DNA of 29,720 nucleotides from Candidatus Moraniibacteriota bacterium (GCA_026396205.1 JAPLXF010000082.1:1-29720); one strand, 5' to 3'; numbered from the stretch's first letter, positions 1 through 8,282 are shown. Notes: generated by a model not told the origin, from the letters alone. Numbers and translations: made by a program.

Positions 1-3000
1 TTTTTGGGTTGTTTTTTTACTGCGAATTCCGCCAGCGCGGATTTAACTGACAGTAGCCTTAAAGCTTTTTGGAAGCTGAATGAAGGTAGTGGGGATAGAT
101 TGGATAGCTCCGGAAATAACCGTAGCCTTTCGCCTAGTGTCGGAGGTGCCGGAATAGCTACGGGAAGATTTCGCAACGCCGCTTCATTCGCAACCACGAG
201 TTCGCAATATTTGAGTATTGCCGATAATGATGATTTAAGCGCAGGAGATGTTGATTTTACCATTGCCGGCTGGTTTTATCTGGCCACTGAAACCACCTAT
301 AATGATTTGGTAAGCAAATGGAGCGGGAGCAACCGAGAGTATCTTTTGTTTTATAACTCCTCTGCTGAACGGTTTGATTTTACAGTTACCAGTAATGGCG
401 CAAGTGCTACTGCTGTTAACGTGACAGCTGAAAATTTAGGATTGCCATCAACCGGCACCTGGTATTTTATTGTAGCTTGGCATGACCACGCGGCTGACAC
501 GATAAATATCCAAGCGGGTATTGCCAATGCTAATGGTACTGGCACTCTAGGCATTGGTGATTCAACCCCATTTAACGCCGGCGTATTTAGCGGCACTGCT
601 GATTTTTTAATAGGATCCAGAGCAATCGGCGGCCCTTATTATCTTAATGGTCGGGCAGACGCGGTCGGCTTTTGGAAAAAAGTATTAAGTGATGACGAAA
701 AAAATCAATTATATAATGGAGGTGTAGGCATGGAAATTCCAGTTAGCGCAGTAACTTCGTATGTCAATGGCACAGGCAGTCTTTATGTCGGAACCCAGGG
801 AACTTATGGCGTTGGTAGCGATACTACCGGCGATGGCACCCGGGACAAACCATACGCGACTTTTGCCAGAGCGGAAAGCGCGGGCGTTGACGGCGATACG
901 GTTTATGTAGCCGCCGGCACTTATGTTGAAAATCCAGATTTGGCAGTTTCTAAAGCCATCACTTGGATAGCTGACGGAGCAGTTACTGTTCAAAGTTTGT
1001 CTACTTCGGCTGTTTTGGAGCTATCCGGGTCAAAGGCCACCAGTTTTAATGGTTTTACCTTTGATGGACAAGATTTAATGAGCGCCTTAGTTTATTTAAA
1101 TGGCGCAAATAATAAAACGTTTACTAATTGCACCCTAAAAGATCCGACAGGCACGCTTATTCTGGCAATAGGTACCGGCGGTGGTAATAATAATGTAATA
1201 AATTCTGCAGGTGGAGGAAGTTGTAATCTTACAGTTGCCAGCGGGACATTGCTTAACTCGGCAGTGACAATGGGAATAACAATTAGCGGGTGCACTATAG
1301 AGGCTAAAGAATTATTGAATTATGCTAGCTCCGACGCTTCCAACCAAATAAATATTATTGATAACGAGGGTAGTAATAGTATAACAGTAACTAATAACGC
1401 GATAAATTTTGCCGGTTCTGGAATTTTAAATTTCAGCCGGAACAAGGTTATTCAACAAGGCGCTCCCGACAGATTTTTTAGCGGTCCCGATACAGGCAAA
1501 ACGGGAACATTAACTTTTGAGGATAATGACATTGATTCATCAGTTCCATTTATTGCCCCTTTTATTGAACTGGTTAATGCTGCCCCATATACTATCTCTA
1601 TTAAAAGAAACGATATTAATATTTCCGCCACCGATCATCCGGTAAAGCAACAACCCATAATCAAGCTGGCTAATCAAATTAATCCGGACATAGAAAGCAA
1701 CACATTTACAATAGAAGCCGACGGAGGCCCTTACGCCATTGATGTTGGCGAATGCGCCACCAGCTGTGGCACGGTTCAAATTAAAAACAATATTATAAGG
1801 ACAAAAAGCCAGACTGCTTACGGAATTACAGTCGGCAACGAAGGGCCAACCGATTATGACGGCACAGTAAACGGCGCGGTGATTACCGGCAATACTATTT
1901 ATGGCCCTTATTATTATGACCCTACTTTAGGAGCTTTACCTATTCATGGAATCCATTGGGGCTTCAGCGTTAACGGCGTGATGGCCAATAACATAATTAT
2001 CGGCATGGCGTATGGGTTTGCGATTGAGGGCAATCCTACGAATGCGAAGCCTCTTGCTCCCGCGCAGGTTTTTACTTCGGGTGGAGTTTACAATAATTTA
2101 ATAATTGATTGTCTTGGCCAGGGGGGTATATATGGTGGGGGATTTAATCCAATTCCTATATATAATAATACGGTTTATACTGACAGGAGTACATCTGATA
2201 CTGCCTATGGAATTGCTTATGGGAATAGTCGTTTTACTGGAACGGCAATAGCCAAAAATAATATTGTTTCTCTGACAGATGCCCATAATCTTATCCGTAT
2301 CGGTCAAGGCGGCGATGATATTTTAACTTCGGATTATAATCTATTTTGGAATACTGCTGGCTCAGGAATGGATTTTGAAATTATTAATAATCCCAATCCT
2401 GATGATCTTACTGCTGATTTTCATAGCCTTTATGACTGGCAACACGCGGTTGGCTATAGTTTTGATTCCAACAGCATCAGTTCTGATCCCTTATTTACCA
2501 ATACTACTAGATATCTATATAATCCGGCCGATCCCAATAATTATCCGGATATTTCTAATGATTTTGCTCTACAATATACTTCTCCGGCTATTGATGTTGG
2601 AACAACTTCTATAGCCAGCCGCACCACCGACATTCTTGGCAACCACATCTATGGCACCCCTGACATCGGCGCCTACGAATACCAGCCGCCGCACGATATA
2701 GATACGGACAAGATTAATAAGGATGCCGGCGCCAGGATTTATGGCGATAGCAAGTTCCGTGATGTCGGCACGACCGGCGCGGATACCGTCTCTCTCAAAA
2801 TAACTCCTTCCGGTGGAACTTGGACTTCCTATGGCGCGACCGATACCAGGCCGGCTTGGCTGGATGTATCCAACATTGATTATTGGACAAATGATCATAA
2901 AAAATGGAAAGAATCTAATGCTTCTGCTTCCGATTTGGTAACCGACCACACGGTAGGCGATTTAGACGCAAGTAAATATTACAAAATTACTGTCAGCGAA

Positions 3001-4302
3001 GTTGACGCAACCGCTAAAATTACCGGTATTAATGGGACGGCTTGCAATACGGTCAGTGGCAATAGAATCTGTAAATCTAATGGCAGCGGAGTGATAGCTT
3101 TCCAATATACCGGAGGCTATTCAGACCATACTTTTGAAATGACTGAAGATGACAATACCGCTCCCATTCTTTCCGGAGGTTCAATTATCGGCACTACCAC
3201 TGACACTACTCCGGAATTTACTTTTACTTCCGATGAAGCCGGCACGGCTACTTTTGGGGGTGATTGTTCCACTACTCCGGCCGTAGCCAGCATTATAGCC
3301 GGCAGCAACACGATAACTTTCAGCACTCCTCTATCTGCCGGCATCCATTCCAATTGTACCGTTATCGTCACTGATGCTACTGGCAATGCTTCCGACGCGC
3401 TTGCCGTGGGTTCTTTCACTATTACTTCTGCAGACAACGGAGTGGAAGATTTGGATATATCCGATGTGGATTATTCCTCTAATAAAAATTCCATCACCAT
3501 AAAGTGGAAAACAAATAACGATGCTGATTCGCGGGTTAAATATGGCACTAGCAAAAGTAATCTTGATAAAGAAAAGAAAGAAAATGACAATGAAACTAAG
3601 CACAAAATAGTCCTCAAAGGTTTAGATCCAAACACTCAATATTATTTCAAAATATATTCGGAGGACGAAAACGGGGATAAAGAATCAACCAATACTTACA
3701 AGATAATGACGGATAAAGAAGTTAACCTGCACAGTTATGTTTCCTCCCTGTTCCCAAACCGCCAATACCAGCCGGTGGAAAATATTAAAAAAGATAATGG
3801 CGCTTCAGAAGAAAAGAAAAGTTTGATTGATAATGTGGGAGAGAAAATAGATGAAAAAGTAAATGAAATTAAACAGAAAGCCGAAAAAACATTTTTTGCC
3901 AATATTTTTAATGAAAATAATCAAGCCCTTCTCTCTGAAGTTAAATTTAAGATAGTTAATAAAAACAACGAACCGATTTCTAACTTGCCAATAACTCTCT
4001 TTTCCGATCCCCAAGAAGCCATAACTGATGGCAATGGCATCGCCACTTTTAAAGATGTGCCTACCGGCAGCCATACTTTGTCTTTTGCCTATAATAATGA
4101 AAATTTTAACAAGAAAGTGGCTATTTCCGAACCGCAAACAGAAACTGGAATAGTACAGGCGGAAATCATCACTATCAAAGCGGAAAAAGACCCGATACCG
4201 GTTTGGATTTGGGGGATAATAGCTGTAATGGGAGTAATAATCTTACTGTTAATTTTTAAAAAGAAATTAATTTTTGGAATAAAAAAGGGAAACACCTCAT
4301 AA
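1..4302 (+). CDS. Large surface protein: LamG, parallel beta-helix, Ig/FN3 domains, C-terminal membrane anchor (5' partial)
   Basis: The frame is open from the first base, and the first residues (LGCFFTANSASA, then D) look like the end of a signal peptide, so the true start lies upstream. About 1430 residues are visible. Residues 8-235 resemble a LamG/concanavalin-like domain (AFWKLNEGSGD near the start, AVGFWKKVLSDDE near the end). Residues 260-880 are rich in N, G and I with short strands, as in a right-handed parallel beta-helix, and close with the typical SPAIDVGT...DIGAYEY signature. An Ig-like segment (about 1040-1130), an FN3-like segment (about 1135-1225), a charged coiled-coil-like linker and a carboxypeptidase-regulatory/SpaA-like domain (about 1290-1370) follow. 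The chain ends with one membrane helix (IPVWIWGIIAVMGVIILLL) and a lysine-rich tail. The inferred role is adhesion to, or binding of, a glycan at the cell surface. The ligand is unknown. The domain calls are by eye. Confidence 0.85.
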   Translation, partial: FLGCFFTANSASADLTDSSLKAFWKLNEGSGDRLDSSGNNRSLSPSVGGAGIATGRFRNAASFATTSSQYLSIADNDDLSAGDVDFTIAGWFYLATETTYNDLVSKWSGSNREYLLFYNSSAERFDFTVTSNGASATAVNVTAENLGLPSTGTWYFIVAWHDHAADTINIQAGIANANGTGTLGIGDSTPFNAGVFSGTADFLIGSRAIGGPYYLNGRADAVGFWKKVLSDDEKNQLYNGGVGMEIPVSAVTSYVNGTGSLYVGTQGTYGVGSDTTGDGTRDKPYATFARAESAGVDGDTVYVAAGTYVENPDLAVSKAITWIADGAVTVQSLSTSAVLELSGSKATSFNGFTFDGQDLMSALVYLNGANNKTFTNCTLKDPTGTLILAIGTGGGNNNVINSAGGGSCNLTVASGTLLNSAVTMGITISGCTIEAKELLNYASSDASNQINIIDNEGSNSITVTNNAINFAGSGILNFSRNKVIQQGAPDRFFSGPDTGKTGTLTFEDNDIDSSVPFIAPFIELVNAAPYTISIKRNDINISATDHPVKQQPIIKLANQINPDIESNTFTIEADGGPYAIDVGECATSCGTVQIKNNIIRTKSQTAYGITVGNEGPTDYDGTVNGAVITGNTIYGPYYYDPTLGALPIHGIHWGFSVNGVMANNIIIGMAYGFAIEGNPTNAKPLAPAQVFTSGGVYNNLIIDCLGQGGIYGGGFNPIPIYNNTVYTDRSTSDTAYGIAYGNSRFTGTAIAKNNIVSLTDAHNLIRIGQGGDDILTSDYNLFWNTAGSGMDFEIINNPNPDDLTADFHSLYDWQHAVGYSFDSNSISSDPLFTNTTRYLYNPADPNNYPDISNDFALQYTSPAIDVGTTSIASRTTDILGNHIYGTPDIGAYEYQPPHDIDTDKINKDAGARIYGDSKFRDVGTTGADTVSLKITPSGGTWTSYGATDTRPAWLDVSNIDYWTNDHKKWKESNASASDLVTDHTVGDLDASKYYKITVSEVDATAKITGINGTACNTVSGNRICKSNGSGVIAFQYTGGYSDHTFEMTEDDNTAPILSGGSIIGTTTDTTPEFTFTSDEAGTATFGGDCSTTPAVASIIAGSNTITFSTPLSAGIHSNCTVIVTDATGNASDALAVGSFTITSADNGVEDLDISDVDYSSNKNSITIKWKTNNDADSRVKYGTSKSNLDKEKKENDNETKHKIVLKGLDPNTQYYFKIYSEDENGDKESTNTYKIMTDKEVNLHSYVSSLFPNRQYQPVENIKKDNGASEEKKSLIDNVGEKIDEKVNEIKQKAEKTFFANIFNENNQALLSEVKFKIVNKNNEPISNLPITLFSDPQEAITDGNGIATFKDVPTGSHTLSFAYNNENFNKKVAISEPQTETGIVQAEIITIKAEKDPIPVWIWGIIAVMGVIILLLIFKKKLIFGIKKGNTS

Positions 4303-4327
4303 GATAAACTTACTGAAATTGCTACAT

Positions 4328-4356
4328 TTGACTTTTAGCCAAAAATAGATTATAAT
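4328..4356 (+). promoter_or_regulatory. Sigma70-like promoter upstream of the CAP gene
   Basis: TTGACT at 4328-4333 and a perfect TATAAT at 4351-4356 are separated by exactly 17 bases. Transcription would start near 4363, just before the hairpin at 4371, and would lead into the CAP-domain gene. Confidence 0.8.
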
Positions 4357-4370
4357 AGAGATAGAATAAA

Positions 4371-4396
4371 GTGTTTCCGGGGTGAAACGCTTTTTT
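4371..4396 (+). terminator. Terminator-like hairpin in the CAP gene leader
   Basis: GTGTTTC (4371-4377) pairs with GAAACGC (4384-4390), with one G-T pair and a six-base loop, and six T follow at once. It lies between the consensus promoter at 4328-4356 and the ATG at 4417, so it may attenuate the gene. It may also simply be the terminator of the preceding surface protein gene. Confidence 0.55.
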
Positions 4397-4416
4397 ATTA
4401 TTCATTCCTGCCTAAA

Positions 4417-5193
4417 ATGAGCAAAAATAAATACAAAGTTATAAAAATATCATTTATAGCCGCAACTTGGCTTTTTTTGGCGTTTTTGGTTGTTCCTAAC
4501 GCTTGGGCTAGTGAAATTACCGTTGATAAGGTAATAACTTTAGTCAACCAGAACCGCTTGGAAAGAAATCTAGACCCGCTGGTTATCAATAATAAATTGA
4601 GCCAAGTAGCGGAAGCCAAGGCCCATGATATGATTAACAATGATTATTTTGCCCATACTTCTCCAGCCGGGGTTGATCCTTGGCATTGGTTTGGCCAAGG
4701 CGGCTATGACTACCAATATGCCGGAGAAAATCTGGCGATGGATTTTTTAAACGCCGAACGGGAACAAAAAGCCTGGATGGACAGCCCGACGCACCAGAAA
4801 AATATTTTGAATGAAAAATTCCAGGAAACCGGAGTGGCGGTGCGGCAGGGGAAAATTAACGGCAAGATAACAACTTTGGTTGTTCAAGTCTTCGGTTCGC
4901 GGACAAATTTTGTGAAAGCGGATATTCCCAAAACAGAGCCGGTTTTAATTCCGATAGTTAATAAAAATATTTTAGTCCCGGCGGTTAGCCCGGAAAAAGA
5001 CTTAATAAAAACTATAAATCTGAATCCCTCCAGAAAAGCTTCTCCAGACTGGAATGTGGATTGGATAATCACTTTGAGCTATGTTACTCTCTGGTCAATT
5101 ATTATTGCCGTTAATCCGCTGATTGTGGCTTGGGTTTTCTATGATTTTTTGAAGAAAAAATACGGGGAAGCTGAATTAGTCCCGGAAACCTAA
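4417..5193 (+). CDS. CAP (SCP/PR-1/YkwD-like) domain secreted protein with C-terminal membrane helix
   Basis: The protein has 258 residues. An N-terminal hydrophobic stretch ending in NAWAS looks like a signal peptide. Residues 33-165 match the CAP fold: VNQNRLERNLDPLVINNKL, then AHDMINNDYFAHTSPAG, the conserved AGENLA, WMDSPTHQKNIL and ETGVAV. This carries the His and Glu residues typical of the family cavity. A spacer and one membrane helix (about 222-245) with a KKK tail follow, so the domain probably stays tethered outside the membrane. Bacterial CAP proteins are common envelope proteins whose biochemical activity is mostly unsettled, so no reaction is assigned. No Shine-Dalgarno sequence precedes the ATG. 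The gene has its own promoter at 4328-4356 and terminator at 5211-5240. Confidence 0.9.
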   Translation: MSKNKYKVIKISFIAATWLFLAFLVVPNAWASEITVDKVITLVNQNRLERNLDPLVINNKLSQVAEAKAHDMINNDYFAHTSPAGVDPWHWFGQGGYDYQYAGENLAMDFLNAEREQKAWMDSPTHQKNILNEKFQETGVAVRQGKINGKITTLVVQVFGSRTNFVKADIPKTEPVLIPIVNKNILVPAVSPEKDLIKTINLNPSRKASPDWNVDWIITLSYVTLWSIIIAVNPLIVAWVFYDFLKKKYGEAELVPET

Positions 5194-5210
5194 ATTTTTA
5201 GCCGGTTACA

Positions 5211-5240
5211 AGCGGAGCAGGCAGGAGCTCCGCTTTTTTT
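5211..5240 (+). terminator. Rho-independent terminator after the CAP gene
   Basis: AGCGGAGC (5211-5218) and GCTCCGCT (5227-5234) form an 8-bp perfect stem with an 8-base loop, and the T run continues to 5240. Confidence 0.9.
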
Positions 5241-5260
5241 ATGCCTAAAGACTCTTGAGG

Positions 5261-5288
5261 TGGGATTTATTAGACCATAAATTTCCCA
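5261..5288. promoter_or_regulatory. Dyad abutting the -35 box of the lysozyme-like gene
   Basis: TGGGATTTAT (5261-5270) is complementary to ATAAATTTCCCA (5277-5288), apart from a two-base bulge. The dyad ends one base before the -35 box at 5289, the position of a possible upstream operator. No regulator can be named. Confidence 0.35.
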
Positions 5289-5317
5289 TTGACCAAAATC
5301 CAGAAATTTGCTATGCT
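5289..5317 (+). promoter_or_regulatory. Promoter of the lysozyme-like gene
   Basis: TTGACC (5289-5294) is followed after 17 bases by TATGCT (5312-5317). A second TATAAT at 5342-5347 lacks a matching -35 box. Confidence 0.65.
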
Positions 5318-5362
5318 GGATAGCGTTGTTCTTAGGAGGGCTATAATCATTAAGATCTATTA

Positions 5363-6058
5363 ATGGGTGACTATTTACTGAATCGTTGGCAAAAAGGGGC
5401 AAGCAGATTAAAGGGGCTTAAAAGAACACCAAAAAAACATATCCTGTTATTCTCAATAAATATCCTGGTCAGCCTGGGGTTATTTTTTTACGTCTCTTCA
5501 GGAATTGACGCTTATGCGGAAAAAACCTACTTGCAGAGAGAATTGACTGACGAGGCTCTGGATCCATTGAACCGGATCGGCCAGGGCACTGTACAAAAAG
5601 AAGATTTGGCAGGAGCCAAGGATGTTTGCAGTCCGGAAAAGAAAGAAGATCCGCAGAATGATACTATTCTTTCGCTGGTTTCCGGCCATCCGATTGAAGC
5701 TATGATGCCTTTTATTTCCCAACAAGGCCAGGAGGTAGCCTCCTTTCTGGTAGCCATTGCCAAAAAAGAAAGCGATTGGGGCAAGCATGTGCCGACCAAA
5801 AACGGGCGCGACTGTTTCAATTATTGGGGCTACAAAGGCGGTTATAATCTGACCCGTGACGGTTATTCCTGTTTTGACAGTCCTGAACAGGCGGTCAATG
5901 TCGTTGGAGAAAGAATTGCCAATCTGGTTGGTAAAAATATAAACACGCCGGAAAAAATGCTGGTTTGGAAATGCGGTTCTTCTTGTATTAGCCATAACCA
6001 ACAGGATGTCCGCAAATGGGTGGCAGATGTGGATTTGTATTATAATAAACTTAACTAA
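5363..6058 (+). CDS. Membrane-anchored lysozyme-like (glucosaminidase/transglycosylase-type) protein
   Basis: The protein has 231 residues. A basic N-terminus is followed by one membrane helix (about 26-45, ILLFSINILVSLGLFFYV), so the rest is extracellular. Residues about 110-225 look like a lysozyme-superfamily domain: VAIAKKESDWGKH puts a candidate catalytic Glu at position 136, followed by CFNYWGYKG and a DSPEQAVNVV helix. Such domains cleave the glycan strands of peptidoglycan; the exact linkage cannot be told from sequence. Cysteines at about 152, 172, 213 and 217 may form disulfides. The start is odd: a full AGGAGGG lies at 5334-5340, but 22 bases before the ATG. An in-frame stop at 5351-5353 excludes any earlier start, so initiation may use the leaderless or a non-standard route. 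Confidence 0.75.
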   Translation: MGDYLLNRWQKGASRLKGLKRTPKKHILLFSINILVSLGLFFYVSSGIDAYAEKTYLQRELTDEALDPLNRIGQGTVQKEDLAGAKDVCSPEKKEDPQNDTILSLVSGHPIEAMMPFISQQGQEVASFLVAIAKKESDWGKHVPTKNGRDCFNYWGYKGGYNLTRDGYSCFDSPEQAVNVVGERIANLVGKNINTPEKMLVWKCGSSCISHNQQDVRKWVADVDLYYNKLN

Positions 6059-6118
6059 TTTTTTTGTCGGTAGATGAAGCCTCTTTTGAGGAGTTGTCAT
6101 TTAATTAACGGTCAGTTA

Positions 6119-6423
6119 AATAGCAACTGGGAATACCGGGCAAAGAGCTATTAGTTTCTCCCTTAGCAAAGGCGAAAGGCCACAATGTGGCCCAGTAGCG
6201 GCTGCCGAATGGGCAGGCATCACCTCCAATATGTATGGGGTTTGTGCAGAAGCCCAATGCCACATGGATATCGGAGTAGGAGTAAAAGCATAAACATTCA
6301 AGGAATGAGCCTTGATTTATGTCATTAACCGAAGAGATATCCAGGTCGAATTCCCAGCCCGGGGGTCTGGCTAAGCATCAGCCGGCAAATCAAAAAGCGT
6401 ATGCTGCACCATACGCTTTTTTT
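6119..6423 (+). ncRNA. Unclassified structured RNA candidate, about 300 nt
   Basis: This 440-base gap between genes (6059-6499) holds a run of hairpins. AATAGC 6119-6124 pairs with GCTATT 6147-6152 and encloses CTGG/CCGG. GGCCACA/TGTGGCC forms a palindrome at 6178-6192. CTGCC/GGCAG pair at 6202-6216, and GGGTTT/AAGCCC at 6238-6255. A three-layer arm follows: TGGATATC 6265-6272 with GATATCCA 6336-6343, CATAAA 6289-6294 with TTTATG 6316-6321, and TCAAGG 6298-6303 with CCTTGA 6310-6315. GGCT/AGCC pair at 6369-6383, and the locus ends in a 12-bp terminator. The T run gives the strand. A possible promoter is TTGTCA 6094-6099 with TTAAAT 6116-6121 (16-base spacer), which would put the 5' end near 6128. 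I see no RNase P, SRP, T-box or cobalamin signature. 6S RNA is not excluded. Class and function are unknown. Confidence 0.6.
6392..6423 (+). terminator. Strong intrinsic terminator of the structured RNA
   Basis: A 12-bp perfect stem (AAAAAGCGTATG at 6392-6403, CATACGCTTTTT at 6410-6421) has a six-base loop and T through 6423. It separates the RNA locus from the downstream operon. It could also stop minus-strand transcription, but more weakly. Confidence 0.92.
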
Positions 6424-6439
6424 ATATCTCACTTGAGTG

Positions 6440-6471
6440 TAAAATATAACTATAACCAATTTTTTAAGGAG
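6440..6471 (+). promoter_or_regulatory. Possible -10 box and Shine-Dalgarno of the GH1-led operon
   Basis: TAAAAT at 6440-6445, directly preceded by TG, resembles the -10 of argS in this window. AAGGAG follows at 6466-6471. No convincing -35 box is visible because the terminator occupies that position. Confidence 0.3.
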
Positions 6472-6499
6472 CTTGCCCCGTAGGAAAGCCGAAAAAATA

Positions 6500-7726
6500 A
6501 TGCAACAGGAGAATATAAATAAAATAGAAGAAAATAATGCGCCGGATGAAAAAAAGTCGCCGGCTTTTCCGGCGGGGTTTTTGTGGGGCGCGGCGATTTC
6601 TTCCTATCAGACGGAAGACAATAATTCCAATTCGGATTGGTATGCGCTGGAGATGAAAATAAAGCAGGCGGGGGAATCGGAAATAAACTGCGATTATTGG
6701 AACCAGTGGCGGGAATACCATAATCTGCTTTCCGAATTGGGCGCCAAAGCCTTCCGGCTGTCTTTGGAATGGCCGCGCCTTGAACCGGAGGAAGGGCGGT
6801 TTTCCAATAAAAACTTCCAGCATTATCGGGAAATACTTCATGATTTGAAAGACCGGAACATCAAAACGGTGGTAACTTTTTGGCACTGGACTTCTCCGGT
6901 TTGGTTCCAAGAAAAATATGGATTTCACAAAAAAGAATCGGTGGAAATTTTTTCGCGTTATGGCAAAAAAATAATCGACGAGCTGGGAGATTTAATCGAT
7001 ATAGCCGTAATTCTCAACGAACCGATGATGCCTTTGACCTTTGGTTTTCTTTTGGGAAAATTTCCTCCGTATCGGAGATGTTTTTTCAAATATAAGAAAG
7101 CTTTTCGCCATTTGAGCGAGGCTTATAAAATAATTTATGATTACAGCAAAAAGAAATTTCCGGCTGTTCCGGTCGGCGTTACCATCTTGTATAATTATTT
7201 TGAACCAGCTAATAAAAATAATCCGCTGCATAGGCTAATTGTTGGCGTGTATAAAAAATTCTGGAATGAATCTTTTTTCAATTCCATAAAAGATAAAGCC
7301 GATTATTTCGGACTGGACTATTATTTCCATTACCGGCTAGCTTTAACCGGCCGAAAAAACGAAAATAAAAAAATCTCAGATATGGGCTGGGAAATTTATC
7401 CGGAAGGTATTTATGAAGTGTTGAAAGAAATAAAAGCCAAATATAATCTGCCGATCTATATTCTGGAAAACGGGCTAGCGGATAAAGATGACAAATACCG
7501 AGCGGAATTTATCAGAGATCATTTAAAATATGTCCGGCAAGCAATTGAAGGGGGAATAGATGTTCGCGGTTATTTCTACTGGTCGCTGATGGACAATTTC
7601 GAATGGCTGCACGGCTACGCGCCCAAATTCGGTCTGGTGGCGGTTGATTCGAAAACTCTGGAACGAAAACCGAGAAAAAGCTTTTATTTTTATAAATCAA
7701 TAATCGAAAAAAACGGCCTTGAATAA
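6500..7726 (+). CDS. GH1 family beta-glycosidase, compact
   Basis: This glycoside hydrolase family 1 enzyme (retaining beta-glucosidase/galactosidase type) has 408 residues from the ATG at 6500; usual members have about 440-470. The N-terminal FPAGFLWGAAISSYQTE block is the family entry motif. NEP carries the acid/base Glu174, YILENG carries the nucleophile Glu323, and the late FYWSLMDNFEWLHGY block forms the aglycone side of the pocket. There is no signal peptide, so it should act in the cytoplasm on imported or recycled glycosides. An in-frame TTG at 6473 would add nine residues, but the AAGGAG at 6466-6471 is only one base from it, while AGGAAAG at 6482-6488 suits the ATG. It is the first gene of the operon and overlaps the next gene by eight bases. 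Confidence 0.9.
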   Translation: MQQENINKIEENNAPDEKKSPAFPAGFLWGAAISSYQTEDNNSNSDWYALEMKIKQAGESEINCDYWNQWREYHNLLSELGAKAFRLSLEWPRLEPEEGRFSNKNFQHYREILHDLKDRNIKTVVTFWHWTSPVWFQEKYGFHKKESVEIFSRYGKKIIDELGDLIDIAVILNEPMMPLTFGFLLGKFPPYRRCFFKYKKAFRHLSEAYKIIYDYSKKKFPAVPVGVTILYNYFEPANKNNPLHRLIVGVYKKFWNESFFNSIKDKADYFGLDYYFHYRLALTGRKNENKKISDMGWEIYPEGIYEVLKEIKAKYNLPIYILENGLADKDDKYRAEFIRDHLKYVRQAIEGGIDVRGYFYWSLMDNFEWLHGYAPKFGLVAVDSKTLERKPRKSFYFYKSIIEKNGLE

Positions 7727-8282
7727 GAGCGAGATTATAATCAAAGAAAAATCCATTCCCTATGAAATTAGAAGAAAAAAGGGAAATCGGCATTTGCGGC
7801 TAACGGTTCATTCCGACGGCCGTTTTGTCGTTTCAGCACCCAGATGGTATCCTTTATATAGAATTCGCAGATTTATTGAAAACAAATCCAGTTGGATTGC
7901 CGATAAAATACAGAATGTCGATTTCGACAAATTGGAAAAAAAGAGGAAGTTTATCGGTGCGGAATATAAAAAACGCAAAAAAGAAGCGCGCCAAATAATT
8001 GAAAATAGTATAAATATTTTAAATAATAATTCCCAATTTTCTTTTAACCGAATCGCTATCCGCAACCAGAAATCCTGCTGGGGCAGCTGCAGCCGGAAAA
8101 AAAATCTCAATTTCAACTGGCAAGTGGCGTTTCTGCCGGAAGAACTCAAAAATTACATTATCATTCATGAACTTTGCCATTTGGAAGAATTAAGCCACAG
8201 TCAAAAATTTTGGAAATTAGTTGAAAGTTTAGTTCCCGAATACAAACAATTAAGAAAAAAATTAAAAAATCATAGCGTATGA
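7719..8282 (+). CDS. YgjP-like (DUF45) M48-type metallopeptidase
   Basis: The protein has 187 residues. The zinc-binding HELCH motif is at residues 150-154 with a following HSQKFW, and the family-typical RNQKSCWGSCS block lies about 30 residues earlier. The N-terminal half has the RHLRLTVHSDGRFVVSAPRW pattern of DUF45 proteins. Members are putative zinc proteases, and some have been linked to nucleotide hydrolysis; the substrate here is unknown. The protein is cytosolic, with no membrane segment. The start is inferred as TTG at 7719, overlapping the GH1 stop, because no ATG or GTG fits before the conserved block. It overlaps the next gene by four bases (ATGA), which suggests coupled translation. 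Confidence 0.82.
   Translation: MNKSEIIIKEKSIPYEIRRKKGNRHLRLTVHSDGRFVVSAPRWYPLYRIRRFIENKSSWIADKIQNVDFDKLEKKRKFIGAEYKKRKKEARQIIENSINILNNNSQFSFNRIAIRNQKSCWGSCSRKKNLNFNWQVAFLPEELKNYIIIHELCHLEELSHSQKFWKLVESLVPEYKQLRKKLKNHSV

Noticed and set aside
2569..2949. Minus-strand 126-codon frame within the surface protein gene
   Set aside because: It is antisense to a continuous domain-bearing frame; its openness follows from the repetitive codon use.
5190..5402. Minus-strand 70-codon frame over the CAP-lysozyme gap
   Set aside because: It covers a clear terminator and promoter of the + strand and shows no domain.
6116..6301. Minus-strand 61-codon open frame across the structured RNA
   Set aside because: It overlaps several stems, the opposite strand is also open for about 58 codons, there is no well-spaced ribosome site, and the product resembles nothing I recognise. 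Open frames here are better explained by the RNA's higher GC content.
6059..6423. RNase P RNA, SRP RNA, T-box or cobalamin riboswitch
   Set aside because: None of the conserved cores is present (no GAGGAAAGTCC, no SRP GGAAGCAGC-type loop, no GGTGGNACC, no B12 box), so no named class is assigned.
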